DNA of 17,143 bases. It comes from Alphaproteobacteria bacterium UBA2784. GTDB lineage: Bacteria > Pseudomonadota > Alphaproteobacteria > Micropepsales > Micropepsaceae. The position numbers were made by a program, and so were the translations under genes. Below the pieces are notes generated by a model that had not been told where the DNA came from, searched no databases, and saw nothing but the letters and a program-made list of their open reading frames with translations. Location of the stretch: the NCBI GenBank assembly GCA_002352285.1, contig DEIC01000042.1, positions 2,213-19,355 of the forward strand. The letters are read 5' to 3'. Positions 1 to 8,438 of the stretch are shown in pieces. Position 1 is the stretch's first letter, and every line of letters begins with the position of its first letter.

Positions 1-3000
1 TTCATGGCGCGGTCGATGCCCTCCTGCGGCACGACATAGGTGCCCTCGGCTTTGGCGCGCATCAGGAAGTCGATGGCGAAGGCGCCGATGAAGGTGTCGG
101 CCTCGTCGCCCAGATGCGACCACATGCCAAAGCCGCCCGACCATTGCTGCATGTCGAAAATGCGGTCGATGGCGCCCTGCACACGCTCGTGCATCGCGGC
201 ATCCACGCGCAGACCGGCAGCACCAGCCACATCATTGAAGACGAGCAATGGCATGGCGCCGCTGGTCGTCTGCTCAAGACAGCCATAGGGATAGCGGTCG
301 AGCCATTTCAGCATGCCCGCCACATTGTCATAGCCCTGCACGCTCGAGACGTTGAGTGAGAGGCTGGTTGATCCCGGCACGAACTGCGACAGGATCGAGT
401 TTGGCAATGCGTAAGACGCGCCGGGGGCAAGGGTTGCCACCTCGTCCACCGATTGCGTCAGCTGCGCCGGGCGCACTTCAATCGGCCAGGCGCGGTCGAT
501 CTTCATGCCGCCGGGGCCTTCCAGCGTCAGATTGATCGTGCCAATGCCTGCGCCCTGCGCCATCAGGGTGACGGGCAGAAGCTCGCGCTGATTGGCGCCG
601 AGATTTTGCGAGAGGCGCACTTCGCCACCCTCTGCCATCACGGTGCCGGAGGCGCGTACGGAGACCGTATAATCTCCCGCCGGGCCTGCCACATTGTGCA
701 GGTTAAGGCCGACGCGCGCGGTATCGCCGGGCGCGAGGAAGCGCGGCAGGATGACTTCGGCCACGACATCATCGCGCACCGTCATCGGCTTTGAACCCTG
801 ACCTACGCCGTTTGCTGACCACGCAACCGCCATCAGGCGCAATTCGCCGTTGAAGTCGGGCACGTCGAAAGTGACCGACGCCTTGCCCTCGCTGTCGAGC
901 GCCACAACGCCCGAATAGAGCGCGACGATGCGCTGGGGGACGACGGAGAGGCCGCGGCCGCCCAGACTGTCACCACCTGAACGCAGCTCACCCAGCTGGA
1001 TGAGATCGGTTTCGATCAGGCGGCCATAGTCATCGCGCATATCAAGGCCAAGGCGGCGGCGGCCGAAATAGAAGCCTGCCGCATTCGGGCTCTTGAAGTC
1101 GGTCAGCTGGAGCACGCCCTCGTCCACCGCGGCGAGCGTGACATAGGCTTCGCCATCAGCATTCGCGACGCTCAAAGGCACGGTGACCGACTGGCGCGGC
1201 GCAATCACTTCGGGGCTGCCGATGGTCACATCCATCGTGCGCGGCGTGTTATCGACGCCGATCCAGGTCAGGCCAATCGCGCGCACCGGCGCCTTGGTCT
1301 GGGCGGAGTCGAGCGGACGATAATGGGTGACAAGTACATAGGCGCCCGCACCCCATTCTGCCCTGACTGGCACGTCGATGGTGGCGCCATCGGCGGGAAC
1401 GTCGATCACGTCGCTGGAGAAGATGCGGTCACCGGCCACCACGACGAGCGCCTTGCCATCCGTATTCGGCGTGATGCGCACCTTGGCGGTTGAACCGGCG
1501 GCATAGTCATTCTGTTCGGCCTCCACAGCCAGGCGATCCGGACGGTCACCGGTTGATGATGCACCCCAGCCCGACCAGAAGCGGATCGAAGTGGATGCGC
1601 CGGTTGCCGCATCCGTCACTGTCAGGCGATAGGTGCCCCATGAAAGTACCTGACCGAAAGCGGCAGGTGCACCGGCTTCGATGTTGATCGTCTGGCCTGC
1701 TACGATGCGGTCGCGCACAATGCGCTCGTAACGCCAGTTCCCGTCAACCGTGTACCAGTGATAGTCCACATTCTCGTTGACGAGTTCGAGCGTGACATTG
1801 GGCAGCGCCACGCGCTCACCCGATGCATTCACGGCCACGATTTCAAACTTGGCCTCGCTGCCCTCGGCAATCTCATACTCAAAGAGCGGGCGGATGCCGA
1901 TCATGACATTGCGGGTGCGCACCGGCACCTGAACCTCACGCGCCGTTGTGCGGCCGCCGGGTTCATGCATTGCAATGCGCATGGTCGCCAGAAGCGGGAT
2001 CGTGGTTTCCGGCACCTGATCGAACAGCGCGGTGGCGGTCGATGCACCTGCGGCATCCGCCGTCGTCACCTCGATCTGGCCCATCACCTCGTCGAAGGTT
2101 TCATCAACCCGGCCCCACTGATAGCCATCGAGATCCGGGAAGGGGTTGGGGTCACGCGTGATGCGGTATTCGCCCTCGCCCGTCAGGCCCGCGCCCGACG
2201 CGCCATAGAGGAAGCGCGTCATGACATCGACGGTGGCGCTGCCGCCCACCGACACCCAGGTTTCGCGCGGCGTCAGCTCCACCTTCAGGCGCTGCGGTAC
2301 GAAATCCTGCACGTCAAACTGGACGCGGCCGATCGCTTCACCGTTCACATCGGCATAGGCCGCAGCGCTCCAGCGGCCGCGCGGCGCGCCCGATGACAGC
2401 GTGAACGACTGCGCAAAACCGCCCAGCGTCTGGTCGCTGATGACATAGCGGCGGAACTCCTGTCCGTCGGGCTTGGAGACGACCAGCGTCACCGGCATGT
2501 CGCCAAGCGCGTTCGCCGTAAAGTCGCGCAGCAAGCCGGTCAGATAGACCGTCTCGCCCGGACGATAGATGCCGCGGTCCAGATAAAGGAAAGCGTCCGC
2601 CACGTCGGGGATGGAGCGGCCCTCAACGCCGCGATCCGACAGGTCAAACGAGGAGCGGCGCAGATCGATATAGGAGAAATCACCGCCGGCACTTGCCGTC
2701 ACAACGGCAGGTTCGTTGCCGCCGGTGCCCGACATGATCGACCTGGAGAAAGTCGCGCGGCCATCGGCGTCGGTCGTTGCCTCGCCCAGCACTTCGTTAT
2801 TGCGGGCGATCAGGGTGAGCTTCACCCCGCCCATCACGTCGGCATCCGAGAAATTGCGCGCAAAAACAGTCAGGCCATCTTCACCGGCAAAGGTGGTGAG
2901 GCCGACATCGGTGTTGATGATCCATTGCGCTGCAATCGGATCCCAGTCCCATTCGGATTCACGTTCGTCACGCGCCGCGTCCTTGGCGATCACGAGATAG

Positions 3001-3806
3001 ACGCCGGGCGGCTGATCCTTGATCACATCGGCAACCGGAAAAGCCGTGCGCACCGCCATGTTGCGGTTGCCGGCAACCATCATCTGGCCTTCCCAGACGA
3101 GCGAACCTTCGTCCTGCTCGTAACCGTTGGTTTCGTAGGAATAGACCTCGCGCTGATCCAGCACATAGGTATAAAGGCGCGCCAGCATGCGTTCGCCCAC
3201 GCGCACGACGCGGATGTTGAGCTTGTCAACATTGACGGTCGTGATGGGAACGCCACCCGCATTGTTGCGCGGCAGGATGAAGCCCTCGCCGAACGCCACC
3301 GATGAAGGCCGATCGCGCAGCGCAACCGGAATGGTTTCGGTCAGCGCCAGCTTCTCGCCATTGGCGGCAGGCAGACCCTCGCGGATTTCCAGCGCATACT
3401 CATCATTGAAAGCAAGACCCTGAATGCAGAGCCGGTTGTCGCTGACGCGCAGCGCCATATCGGCTTGCGGTTCAAAGCGCAGATAGTCCTCGTAGCGCAC
3501 CGAACCATCCGCGACGAGATTGCGGGTGAACACGAGACAGGCTTCGGGTGTTTCCTGTCCGGTTTCCGTCTCAAGGCGGCGGAAGGCAAAATCGGGAAGA
3601 TCGGTGTCGGCGACAGGCGGCACCGTCACGCGGTTCGCGCCGCTGGTGTCATTGCCGGCAGTGCTTGTGCCGGTGGTGCCGGTTGTTGTCGTTGTTGCTG
3701 ATGTTCCGAAAATGTCGCCCAGGAAGGGAACATAATCGCGCGCGACATAGACGCCTGCTGCCAGTGCGACAACGCCCGCCGCAACTGCGCCAACCAGCTT
3801 GTTCAT
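1..3806 (-). CDS. Alpha-2-macroglobulin family protein (YfhM-like), C-terminus beyond window
   Basis: The frame is open from ATG at 3806 to the left edge: 1268 codons of a family whose members usually have about 1600-1900. Residues 4-22 are a hydrophobic signal or anchor segment, followed by a Thr-rich linker (about 35-56). DRGIYRPGE (411-418) and AVDEGVLQL (893-901) are hallmarks of bacterial A2Ms. GCLEQ follows with the thioester Cys1176 and Gln1179, close to where E. coli YfhM carries it. In the family, cleavage of a bait region by a protease triggers the thioester, which traps the protease covalently in the periplasm; this guards the cell wall and is often encoded beside penicillin-binding protein 1C. 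Any pbpC partner would lie left of the window. A GGGGG ribosome-binding site lies about 5 nt before the ATG. E. coli YfhM is a lipoprotein, but no lipobox Cys is visible here, so a membrane-anchored or secreted form is inferred. Family assignment is firm. Confidence 0.95.
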   Translation of the reverse strand, partial: MNKLVGAVAAGVVALAAGVYVARDYVPFLGDIFGTSATTTTTGTTGTSTAGNDTSGANRVTVPPVADTDLPDFAFRRLETETGQETPEACLVFTRNLVADGSVRYEDYLRFEPQADMALRVSDNRLCIQGLAFNDEYALEIREGLPAANGEKLALTETIPVALRDRPSSVAFGEGFILPRNNAGGVPITTVNVDKLNIRVVRVGERMLARLYTYVLDQREVYSYETNGYEQDEGSLVWEGQMMVAGNRNMAVRTAFPVADVIKDQPPGVYLVIAKDAARDERESEWDWDPIAAQWIINTDVGLTTFAGEDGLTVFARNFSDADVMGGVKLTLIARNNEVLGEATTDADGRATFSRSIMSGTGGNEPAVVTASAGGDFSYIDLRRSSFDLSDRGVEGRSIPDVADAFLYLDRGIYRPGETVYLTGLLRDFTANALGDMPVTLVVSKPDGQEFRRYVISDQTLGGFAQSFTLSSGAPRGRWSAAAYADVNGEAIGRVQFDVQDFVPQRLKVELTPRETWVSVGGSATVDVMTRFLYGASGAGLTGEGEYRITRDPNPFPDLDGYQWGRVDETFDEVMGQIEVTTADAAGASTATALFDQVPETTIPLLATMRIAMHEPGGRTTAREVQVPVRTRNVMIGIRPLFEYEIAEGSEAKFEIVAVNASGERVALPNVTLELVNENVDYHWYTVDGNWRYERIVRDRIVAGQTINIEAGAPAAFGQVLSWGTYRLTVTDAATGASTSIRFWSGWGASSTGDRPDRLAVEAEQNDYAAGSTAKVRITPNTDGKALVVVAGDRIFSSDVIDVPADGATIDVPVRAEWGAGAYVLVTHYRPLDSAQTKAPVRAIGLTWIGVDNTPRTMDVTIGSPEVIAPRQSVTVPLSVANADGEAYVTLAAVDEGVLQLTDFKSPNAAGFYFGRRRLGLDMRDDYGRLIETDLIQLGELRSGGDSLGGRGLSVVPQRIVALYSGVVALDSEGKASVTFDVPDFNGELRLMAVAWSANGVGQGSKPMTVRDDVVAEVILPRFLAPGDTARVGLNLHNVAGPAGDYTVSVRASGTVMAEGGEVRLSQNLGANQRELLPVTLMAQGAGIGTINLTLEGPGGMKIDRAWPIEVRPAQLTQSVDEVATLAPGASYALPNSILSQFVPGSTSLSLNVSSVQGYDNVAGMLKWLDRYPYGCLEQTTSGAMPLLVFNDVAGAAGLRVDAAMHERVQGAIDRIFDMQQWSGGFGMWSHLGDEADTFIGAFAIDFLMRAKAEGTYVVPQEGIDRAM

Positions 3807-4158
3807 GGAAACCCCCGAAAAGTTACCTCTGTGGCGCGAGCCATTGGCCGCGCCGCCTCACAGTTTTCACCGCTGGCCACCCTAGCGCCGATTCCCGACA
3901 TCGGAAGTGGCGAGGCGGCAAAAATGATGCGCGGCCAATTGGCACGCTGCACCTGCTTCGTGGCTGCAACGTGGCGCAAATGGCTTTTTCCTGCGCTTTC
4001 GGGTGATGCAGGTTCGTCACACCTTTCGGCAGTGCAGCATGGCGTCACGGTAGATATTGCACCGCACAGGTCTCTACTCTCCCGAGTCGGGCGCGTGTGC
4101 GCTTTTTTTCGCGGCGGGCAATTGCGTGTCATCCCGTGCCGCATCAGGGGGAGTAACG
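3807..4158. other. Divergent intergenic region with candidate leader structure
   Basis: These 352 bp separate the leftward A2M gene from the rightward glycine-zipper gene, so they must hold promoters for both. No convincing sigma-70 box pair could be fixed. A TAGATAT box at 4051-4057 is a weak -10 candidate for the rightward gene. A perfect 10-bp palindrome GCCAATTGGC lies at 3934-3943. No credible coding frame is present: rightward frames through it lack ribosome-binding sites, and leftward ones overlap the A2M start. Confidence 0.5.
4081..4109 (+). terminator. Candidate attenuator or terminator-like hairpin upstream of the glycine-zipper gene
   Basis: An odd palindrome CCCGAGTCGGG (4081-4091) runs into GCGC-GTGT-GCGC (4091-4102), which is followed at once by seven T (4103-4109). 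The stem is short: four GC pairs, plus two possible G-T wobbles. No rightward gene lies upstream, so if it works it would end a leader or small RNA, or act as an attenuator 49 nt before the next start codon. This is an inference from sequence shape only. Confidence 0.3.
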
Positions 4159-4557
4159 ATGGACAAGCTTCTGAATGGCAAGGTGATCCTTTGGGGCATC
4201 ATTGGCGCCGCAATGTGGGTGGGCTGGCCGCATCTGGTGGCTGCTGTTCCGGCCGTCGGTGATGTCGGCATGATGTTCAACGGCATGGGCGCAGGCGGCC
4301 TGATTGGCGTTGTGATGGGCCTGCTCTATGGCTTGACGTCAAAGCCTGATGTCGTTGGCGGCATCGGCGGCGGCGCGGTTGCTGGTGCACTTGCCGGATT
4401 GCTCGGCGGCGTTGCCAATGCTGGCATTGTCGGCGGCATGGATGCAGTCACGGGCATGGACTGGATGGCGCTCCTGAAGATGGGCGTTGCCTCGACCGCT
4501 GCTGGCGGCGCGGTGGGCGGCCTTGTCGGCAAGCTGCTTGGCGGCTCGAGCAGCTGA
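4159..4557 (+). CDS. Small glycine-zipper integral membrane protein, function unknown
   Basis: This is a 132-residue protein whose ATG is preceded by a strong GGGGGAG ribosome-binding site (4147-4153, 5-nt spacer); that site decides this start over an upstream in-frame TTG at 4057. It is almost wholly hydrophobic and Gly/Ala-rich, with about four putative membrane segments (roughly residues 8-28, 37-58, 67-93 and 104-128). Glycine-zipper stretches such as GGIGGGAVAGALAGLLGG suggest tightly packed helices. It has no Cys and no catalytic motif. It ends GGSSS. I do not recognise a named family; it recalls glycine-zipper or channel-like hydrophobic proteins, but no function can be assigned. A strong terminator follows, so it is probably transcribed alone. 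That it is a real gene is likely, given the ribosome-binding site, composition and terminator. Confidence 0.8.
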   Translation: MDKLLNGKVILWGIIGAAMWVGWPHLVAAVPAVGDVGMMFNGMGAGGLIGVVMGLLYGLTSKPDVVGGIGGGAVAGALAGLLGGVANAGIVGGMDAVTGMDWMALLKMGVASTAAGGAVGGLVGKLLGGSSS

Positions 4558-4597
4558 TCGACAGCCGAGAACTTCTTCCCCTTGCGGGGGATGTGGA

Positions 4598-4630
4598 GGG
4601 GCGGTGGGCAACCACCGCCTTTCTGCTTTT
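4598..4630 (+). terminator. Rho-independent terminator after the glycine-zipper gene
   Basis: A perfect 8-bp stem GGCGGTGG (4600-4607) pairs with CCACCGCC (4612-4619) across a GCAA tetraloop, followed by TTTCTGCTTTT (4620-4630). It lies about 40 nt after the stop codon. A smaller hairpin TCCCC-TTGC-GGGGA lies just before it (about 4578-4591). Confidence 0.85.
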
Positions 4631-4643
4631 CGGCGTCATTTGG

Positions 4644-4672
4644 TTGCGTGGCGGGCGCGCGGCAAATACAAC
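4644..4672 (+). promoter_or_regulatory. Candidate sigma-70 promoter for the SulP gene
   Basis: TTGCGT (4644-4649) and TACAAC (4667-4672) are separated by 17 nt, just after the terminator of the previous gene and about 30 nt before the SulP start. The match to consensus is partial (3/6 and 4/6). Position and spacing make it plausible. Confidence 0.35.
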
Positions 4673-4703
4673 ATTGTGAAAGTGTTGAATCGAGGCGCCG
4701 CCA

Positions 4704-6458
4704 TTGGCCAATGACCCAAAGCCTTTATCGCCTGCTCCCGCACCGCGCCCGGGGCGGTTTCTGGCTTGGGTGCGGCTTTACACACCCAAGCTCTTCATCG
4801 CGCTTTCCGAGGGCTATCGCTTTTCCGATCTGCGCGCCGATGCGACTGCGGGCCTGACCGTTGCCATTGTGGCGTTTCCGCTATCCATGGCATTGGCCAT
4901 CGCTTCCGGCCTGCCGCCGGAACGTGGCCTCTTCACCGCCATCATCGCCGGTTTCCTGATTTCGATGCTGGGCGGTGTGCGCCAGCAGATCGGCGGACCC
5001 GCAGGCGCGTTCGTCGTCGTCGTCTTCAACATTGTCGCTGCGCATGGCTATGGCGGGCTGGTGATCGCCACGCTGATGGCAGGCGTGATGCTGATCGCCG
5101 CCGGCTTCATGAAGCTTGGCACTTATGTGAAATATGTGCCCTATCCCGTCGTCACGGGTTTCACCGCCGGGATCGCCGTCATCATTTTCACGTCGCAGGT
5201 CGGCGACATTCTGGGCCTTCAGCTTGAAAATCCGCCCGCCGCCTTTGCCGAACGCTGGGCACTTTACGCCGCGCGCGTCGGCGATACGCAGCTCGCAACG
5301 CTTGGTCTTGCCCTGGGAACGCTGGCGCTGATGCTGGGGCTGCGCCGCATCTCTCCCAAAATCCCGTTCTTCCTGATCGGCATTGTGGCCGCCACAGCCA
5401 CCGCCATGCTGGCCGGGCTGCCGGTTGAAACGGTTGAGACACGCTTTGGCGCCGTGCCATCCATGCCGCCCGCGCCGATCATTCCTGCTTTGTCGTGGGA
5501 GGTGATGGTGGAGCTTTTGCCATCGGCAGCCACCATCGCGTTTCTTGCAGGCATAGAATCGCTTCTGTGTGCGGTCGTGGCCGATGGCATGACGGGACGG
5601 CGGCACCGCTCCAACACCGAACTGGTGGCGCAGGGTTTTGCCAATATCGGTTCCGTCATCTTTGGCGGCATGCCCGCAACGGGCACGGTGGCGCGCACGG
5701 CTACGAACATCCGTGCGGGTGCGCGCACGCCGGTGGCGGGCATGCTGCATGCGGCCTTCGTGCTGATCTTCATGATTGCGCTGGCGCCGCTGGCGGGCGC
5801 GATGCCTCTGGCAGCGCTTGGGGCCGTGCTGGTGATCGTCGCCTGGAACATGAGCGAGTATCACCGCTTTCTTGCGCTGTTGCGGGCCAGCTGGGGCGAG
5901 CGGCTGATAACAGTGACGACGTTTCTCCTGACCGTATTCGCCGATCTGACGCTGGCCATCGAGGTGGGCGTGGTGATGGCTGCCTTCTTCTTCATGCACC
6001 GCATGGCCGAGGCGGTGGAGATCACGACGCAGGCCACGTTGATCGAAAGCGATGTCGATGATTTTGCGGCGCCCCGGCCTGATGCACTGGCGCGCGAGGC
6101 CGTGCCGCCGGGCGTTGAAGTGTTCCAGATCAACGGGCCGTTCTTCTTTGGCGCAGCCTCCCGGCTGACCGACATTCTATCGCAGACGGCCAAGCCGCCA
6201 CGCGTGTTCATTCTGCGGATGGGGCGCGTGCCGCTGATCGACACGACGGGCGGTCAGGCGCTTTCAAACTTTGTGGCCGAGGCGGCGCGCAAAGGCACGC
6301 GCGTCATCCTTTCCAATGTGAAGGGCCAGCCGCTTACGATGATCGAAAGCCTGGGCCTTGCCTCCGGGCCCAATGGCGTTGTGATCACCAAAAACCTCGA
6401 ACGCGCGCTGGAAGCGGCGCGGGGGATGATGGGCGGACCGCCCGGCGCCGGAAACTAA
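4704..6458 (+). CDS. SulP family anion transporter with C-terminal STAS domain
   Basis: This is a 584-residue member of the SLC26/SulP family, which moves sulfate, bicarbonate or dicarboxylates across the inner membrane. Residues about 25-440 form the multi-spanning core. It holds the family N-terminal region (AFPLSMALAIASGLPPERGLF) and a GPAGAF segment (98-103) in the first half of the core. Residues about 465-570 are a STAS domain with IDTTG (512-516), matching the loop that carries the phosphorylatable Ser/Thr in anti-sigma-factor antagonists. The substrate cannot be read from sequence. The start is taken as TTG at 4704: an in-frame stop lies just upstream (4686-4688), GAGG (4692-4695) gives an 8-nt spacer, and the next ATG lies inside the first membrane segment. 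A GTG a few codons further in is an alternative. It is likely monocistronic. Confidence 0.92.
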   Translation: MANDPKPLSPAPAPRPGRFLAWVRLYTPKLFIALSEGYRFSDLRADATAGLTVAIVAFPLSMALAIASGLPPERGLFTAIIAGFLISMLGGVRQQIGGPAGAFVVVVFNIVAAHGYGGLVIATLMAGVMLIAAGFMKLGTYVKYVPYPVVTGFTAGIAVIIFTSQVGDILGLQLENPPAAFAERWALYAARVGDTQLATLGLALGTLALMLGLRRISPKIPFFLIGIVAATATAMLAGLPVETVETRFGAVPSMPPAPIIPALSWEVMVELLPSAATIAFLAGIESLLCAVVADGMTGRRHRSNTELVAQGFANIGSVIFGGMPATGTVARTATNIRAGARTPVAGMLHAAFVLIFMIALAPLAGAMPLAALGAVLVIVAWNMSEYHRFLALLRASWGERLITVTTFLLTVFADLTLAIEVGVVMAAFFFMHRMAEAVEITTQATLIESDVDDFAAPRPDALAREAVPPGVEVFQINGPFFFGAASRLTDILSQTAKPPRVFILRMGRVPLIDTTGGQALSNFVAEAARKGTRVILSNVKGQPLTMIESLGLASGPNGVVITKNLERALEAARGMMGGPPGAGN

Positions 6459-6498
6459 CCTTTCTGGATCAATCGGTTGGCTAACAACTCGGCGCGCC

Positions 6499-6528
6499 TT
6501 GTGCGGTGCAGCAATAGCCCTGTATAAG
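6499..6528 (+). promoter_or_regulatory. Promoter upstream of typA
   Basis: TTGTGC (6499-6504) and TATAAG (6523-6528, 5/6 to consensus) are separated by 18 nt. This predicts a transcription start near 6535 and a leader of about 70 nt before typA. The last three bases of the -10 box belong to an inverted repeat described separately. Confidence 0.5.
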
Positions 6529-6557
6529 CCCGGCCAAATCAGCGCGTGTCCGGGCTT
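6526..6557. repeat. Perfect 8-bp inverted repeat between sulP and typA
   Basis: AAGCCCGG (6526-6533) and CCGGGCTT (6550-6557) are perfect inverted copies 16 nt apart. The left arm overlaps the putative -10 box of typA. It could end sulP transcripts weakly (the right arm is followed by T then GG, not a T run) or act as a protein-binding site. Function is unproven. Confidence 0.45.
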
Positions 6558-6604
6558 TGGGCGCGCGTGTCCTCGTCCTTCTTCTGTTGAAAGCGCGGCC
6601 TCCA

Positions 6605-8434
6605 ATGGACCTTCGCAACATTGCCATCATTGCGCATGTTGACCACGGCAAGACGACGCTGGTGGACCAATTGCTGCGCCAGTCGGGTGCGTTCCGCGAG
6701 AACCAGCAGGTTCAGGAGCGCGCGATGGACTCCAACGACCTTGAGCGCGAGCGCGGCATCACCATTCTGGCCAAGTGCACGTCGGTCGAATGGGAAGGCA
6801 CGCGCATCAATATCGTCGATACGCCGGGCCACGCCGATTTCGGCGGCGAGGTCGAGCGCATCATGTCGATGGTCGATGGCGTGGTTCTGCTTGTGGACGC
6901 CGCTGAATCCGTGATGCCGCAGACGAAGTTCGTGCTTTCCAAGGCGCTGAAGGTTGGTGCGCGCCCCATCGTTGTCATCAACAAAATCGACCGCTCGGAT
7001 GCGCGCCCCGACGAAGTGCTGGAGGAAATCTATGATCTCTTCCTTGCGATGGAGGCCAGCGACGATCAGCTCGACTTCCCCGTGCTCTATGCCTCAGGCC
7101 GCCAAGGCTGGGCGGTAGATGACCTGAAGCACGAGCGCAAAGATTTGTCGCCGCTTTTTACCAAGATGGTCTCGCATATCCGCAAGCCCTCGGTGCTCGA
7201 CAAGGCGCGCGAAGATTTGCCCTTTGCGATGCTTGTCACCACGCTGGAGGCTGACCCCTATCTGGGCCGCATCCTGACGGGCCGCATCGAACAGGGGATC
7301 GTGTCGGTCAACCGCAACATCAAGGCGCTGTCGCATGACGGCAAGGTGCTGGAGCGCGCGCGCGTGACCAAGCTTCTGGCTTTCCGCGGTCTTGCGCGTG
7401 TGCCCGTCGAAACCGCCGGCGCGGGCGACATCGTGGCGATTGCGGGCCTGCAGAACGCAACCGTCGCCGATACGCTGTGCGACATGACGCTGGATATTCC
7501 CGTGCGTGCGCAGCCGGTTGATCCGCCGACGATTGCCATCACCATGGGCGTGAATGACTCGCCGCTGGCGGGCCGCGAGGGCGACAAGGTGCAGAGCCGC
7601 GTGATCCGCGACCGCCTGATGCGCGAGACGCAGGGCAATGTGGCGATCCGCGTGCGCGAGACAGAGGGCGGCGATGCCTATGAAGTCTCGGGCCGCGGCG
7701 AATTGCAGCTGGGCGTGCTGATCGAAACCATGCGCCGCGAGGGCTTTGAGCTTTCGATCTCGCGGCCGCGCGTGCTCTATCGCACTGACGAAGCAACCGG
7801 CGAGAAGCTGGAGCCGGTTGAAGAAGTCACCATCGATGTCGATGAGCCCTATTCGGGCACCGTCATCGAGAAGATGGCCCAGCGCAAGGGCGAGATGAAG
7901 GACATGCGCACCTCAGGCGCGGGCAAGGTGCGCATCGTGTTCCATGCGCCGTCGCGCGGCCTGATCGGCTATCACGGCGAATTCCTGACCGATACACGCG
8001 GCACCGGCGTGATGAACCGCATTTTCCATTCGTGGGAGCCGTTCAAGGGCGCCATCGAAGGCCGCCGCAATGGCGTTCTCATCTCCAACGGCGATGGCGA
8101 TGCGGTGACCTATGCGCTCTGGTATCTGGAGGAGCGCGGCCAGCTGTTCATCAAGTCGGGCGTGCGCGTCTATGAGGGCATGATTATCGGCGAGCACAGC
8201 CGCGATAACGACCTCGACGTGAACCCGCTCAAGGCCAAGCAGCTCACCAATTTCCGTGCCGCGGGCAAGGATGATGCGGTGAAACTGACGCCGCCGCGCG
8301 TGATGACGCTGGAGCAGGCGATTGCCTATATTGATGACAGCGAGCTGGTCGAAGTGACGCCGCGTTCCATCCGCCTGCGCAAAAAGGAACTGGTGCCGCA
8401 TCTGCGCAAGAAAGCCGCCAACGCGGACGCCTGA
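6605..8434 (+). CDS. typA: Ribosome-associated translational GTPase TypA/BipA
   Basis: This is a 609-residue protein, nearly the length of E. coli BipA (607). The G domain has all GTPase motifs: AHVDHGKTT (10-18), RERGITI (48-54), DTPGHADF (72-79) and NKID (126-129). It is followed by EF-G-like domains II, III and V and the BipA-specific C-terminal domain, ending in basic residues. BipA binds the 70S ribosome at the EF-G site and assists 50S assembly, mainly in cold or stress. The ATG at 6605 gives the canonical MDLRNIAIIAHVDHGKT N-terminus; an in-frame TTG at 6557 would add 16 unlikely residues. The ribosome-binding site is weak (GAAAG, about 12 nt away). It lies 4 nt from hisN and is presumably co-transcribed with it. 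Confidence 0.98.
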   Translation: MDLRNIAIIAHVDHGKTTLVDQLLRQSGAFRENQQVQERAMDSNDLERERGITILAKCTSVEWEGTRINIVDTPGHADFGGEVERIMSMVDGVVLLVDAAESVMPQTKFVLSKALKVGARPIVVINKIDRSDARPDEVLEEIYDLFLAMEASDDQLDFPVLYASGRQGWAVDDLKHERKDLSPLFTKMVSHIRKPSVLDKAREDLPFAMLVTTLEADPYLGRILTGRIEQGIVSVNRNIKALSHDGKVLERARVTKLLAFRGLARVPVETAGAGDIVAIAGLQNATVADTLCDMTLDIPVRAQPVDPPTIAITMGVNDSPLAGREGDKVQSRVIRDRLMRETQGNVAIRVRETEGGDAYEVSGRGELQLGVLIETMRREGFELSISRPRVLYRTDEATGEKLEPVEEVTIDVDEPYSGTVIEKMAQRKGEMKDMRTSGAGKVRIVFHAPSRGLIGYHGEFLTDTRGTGVMNRIFHSWEPFKGAIEGRRNGVLISNGDGDAVTYALWYLEERGQLFIKSGVRVYEGMIIGEHSRDNDLDVNPLKAKQLTNFRAAGKDDAVKLTPPRVMTLEQAIAYIDDSELVEVTPRSIRLRKKELVPHLRKKAANADA

Positions 8435-8438
8435 GCCC

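Noticed and set aside
1758..2396. A 212-codon + strand frame inside the A2M gene
   Set aside because: The minus strand codes here for continuous A2M sequence; this is a shadow frame.
3934..3943. The palindrome GCCAATTGGC as an operator
   Set aside because: A single 10-bp palindrome, with no second copy or promoter context, is weak evidence.
4057..4158. An extension of the glycine-zipper protein from a TTG at 4057
   Set aside because: It passes through the hairpin and T run, and the ATG at 4159 has a strong ribosome-binding site.
4881..5999. A 372-codon frame on the - strand inside the SulP gene
   Set aside because: It is the complement of a clearly assigned gene; long antisense frames are expected in GC-rich DNA, and its sequence (His/Arg/Gly-rich) resembles no protein.
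6557..6604. An N-terminal extension of TypA from a TTG
   Set aside because: The added residues are not part of the conserved TypA N-terminus, and the ATG at 6605 gives the family sequence.
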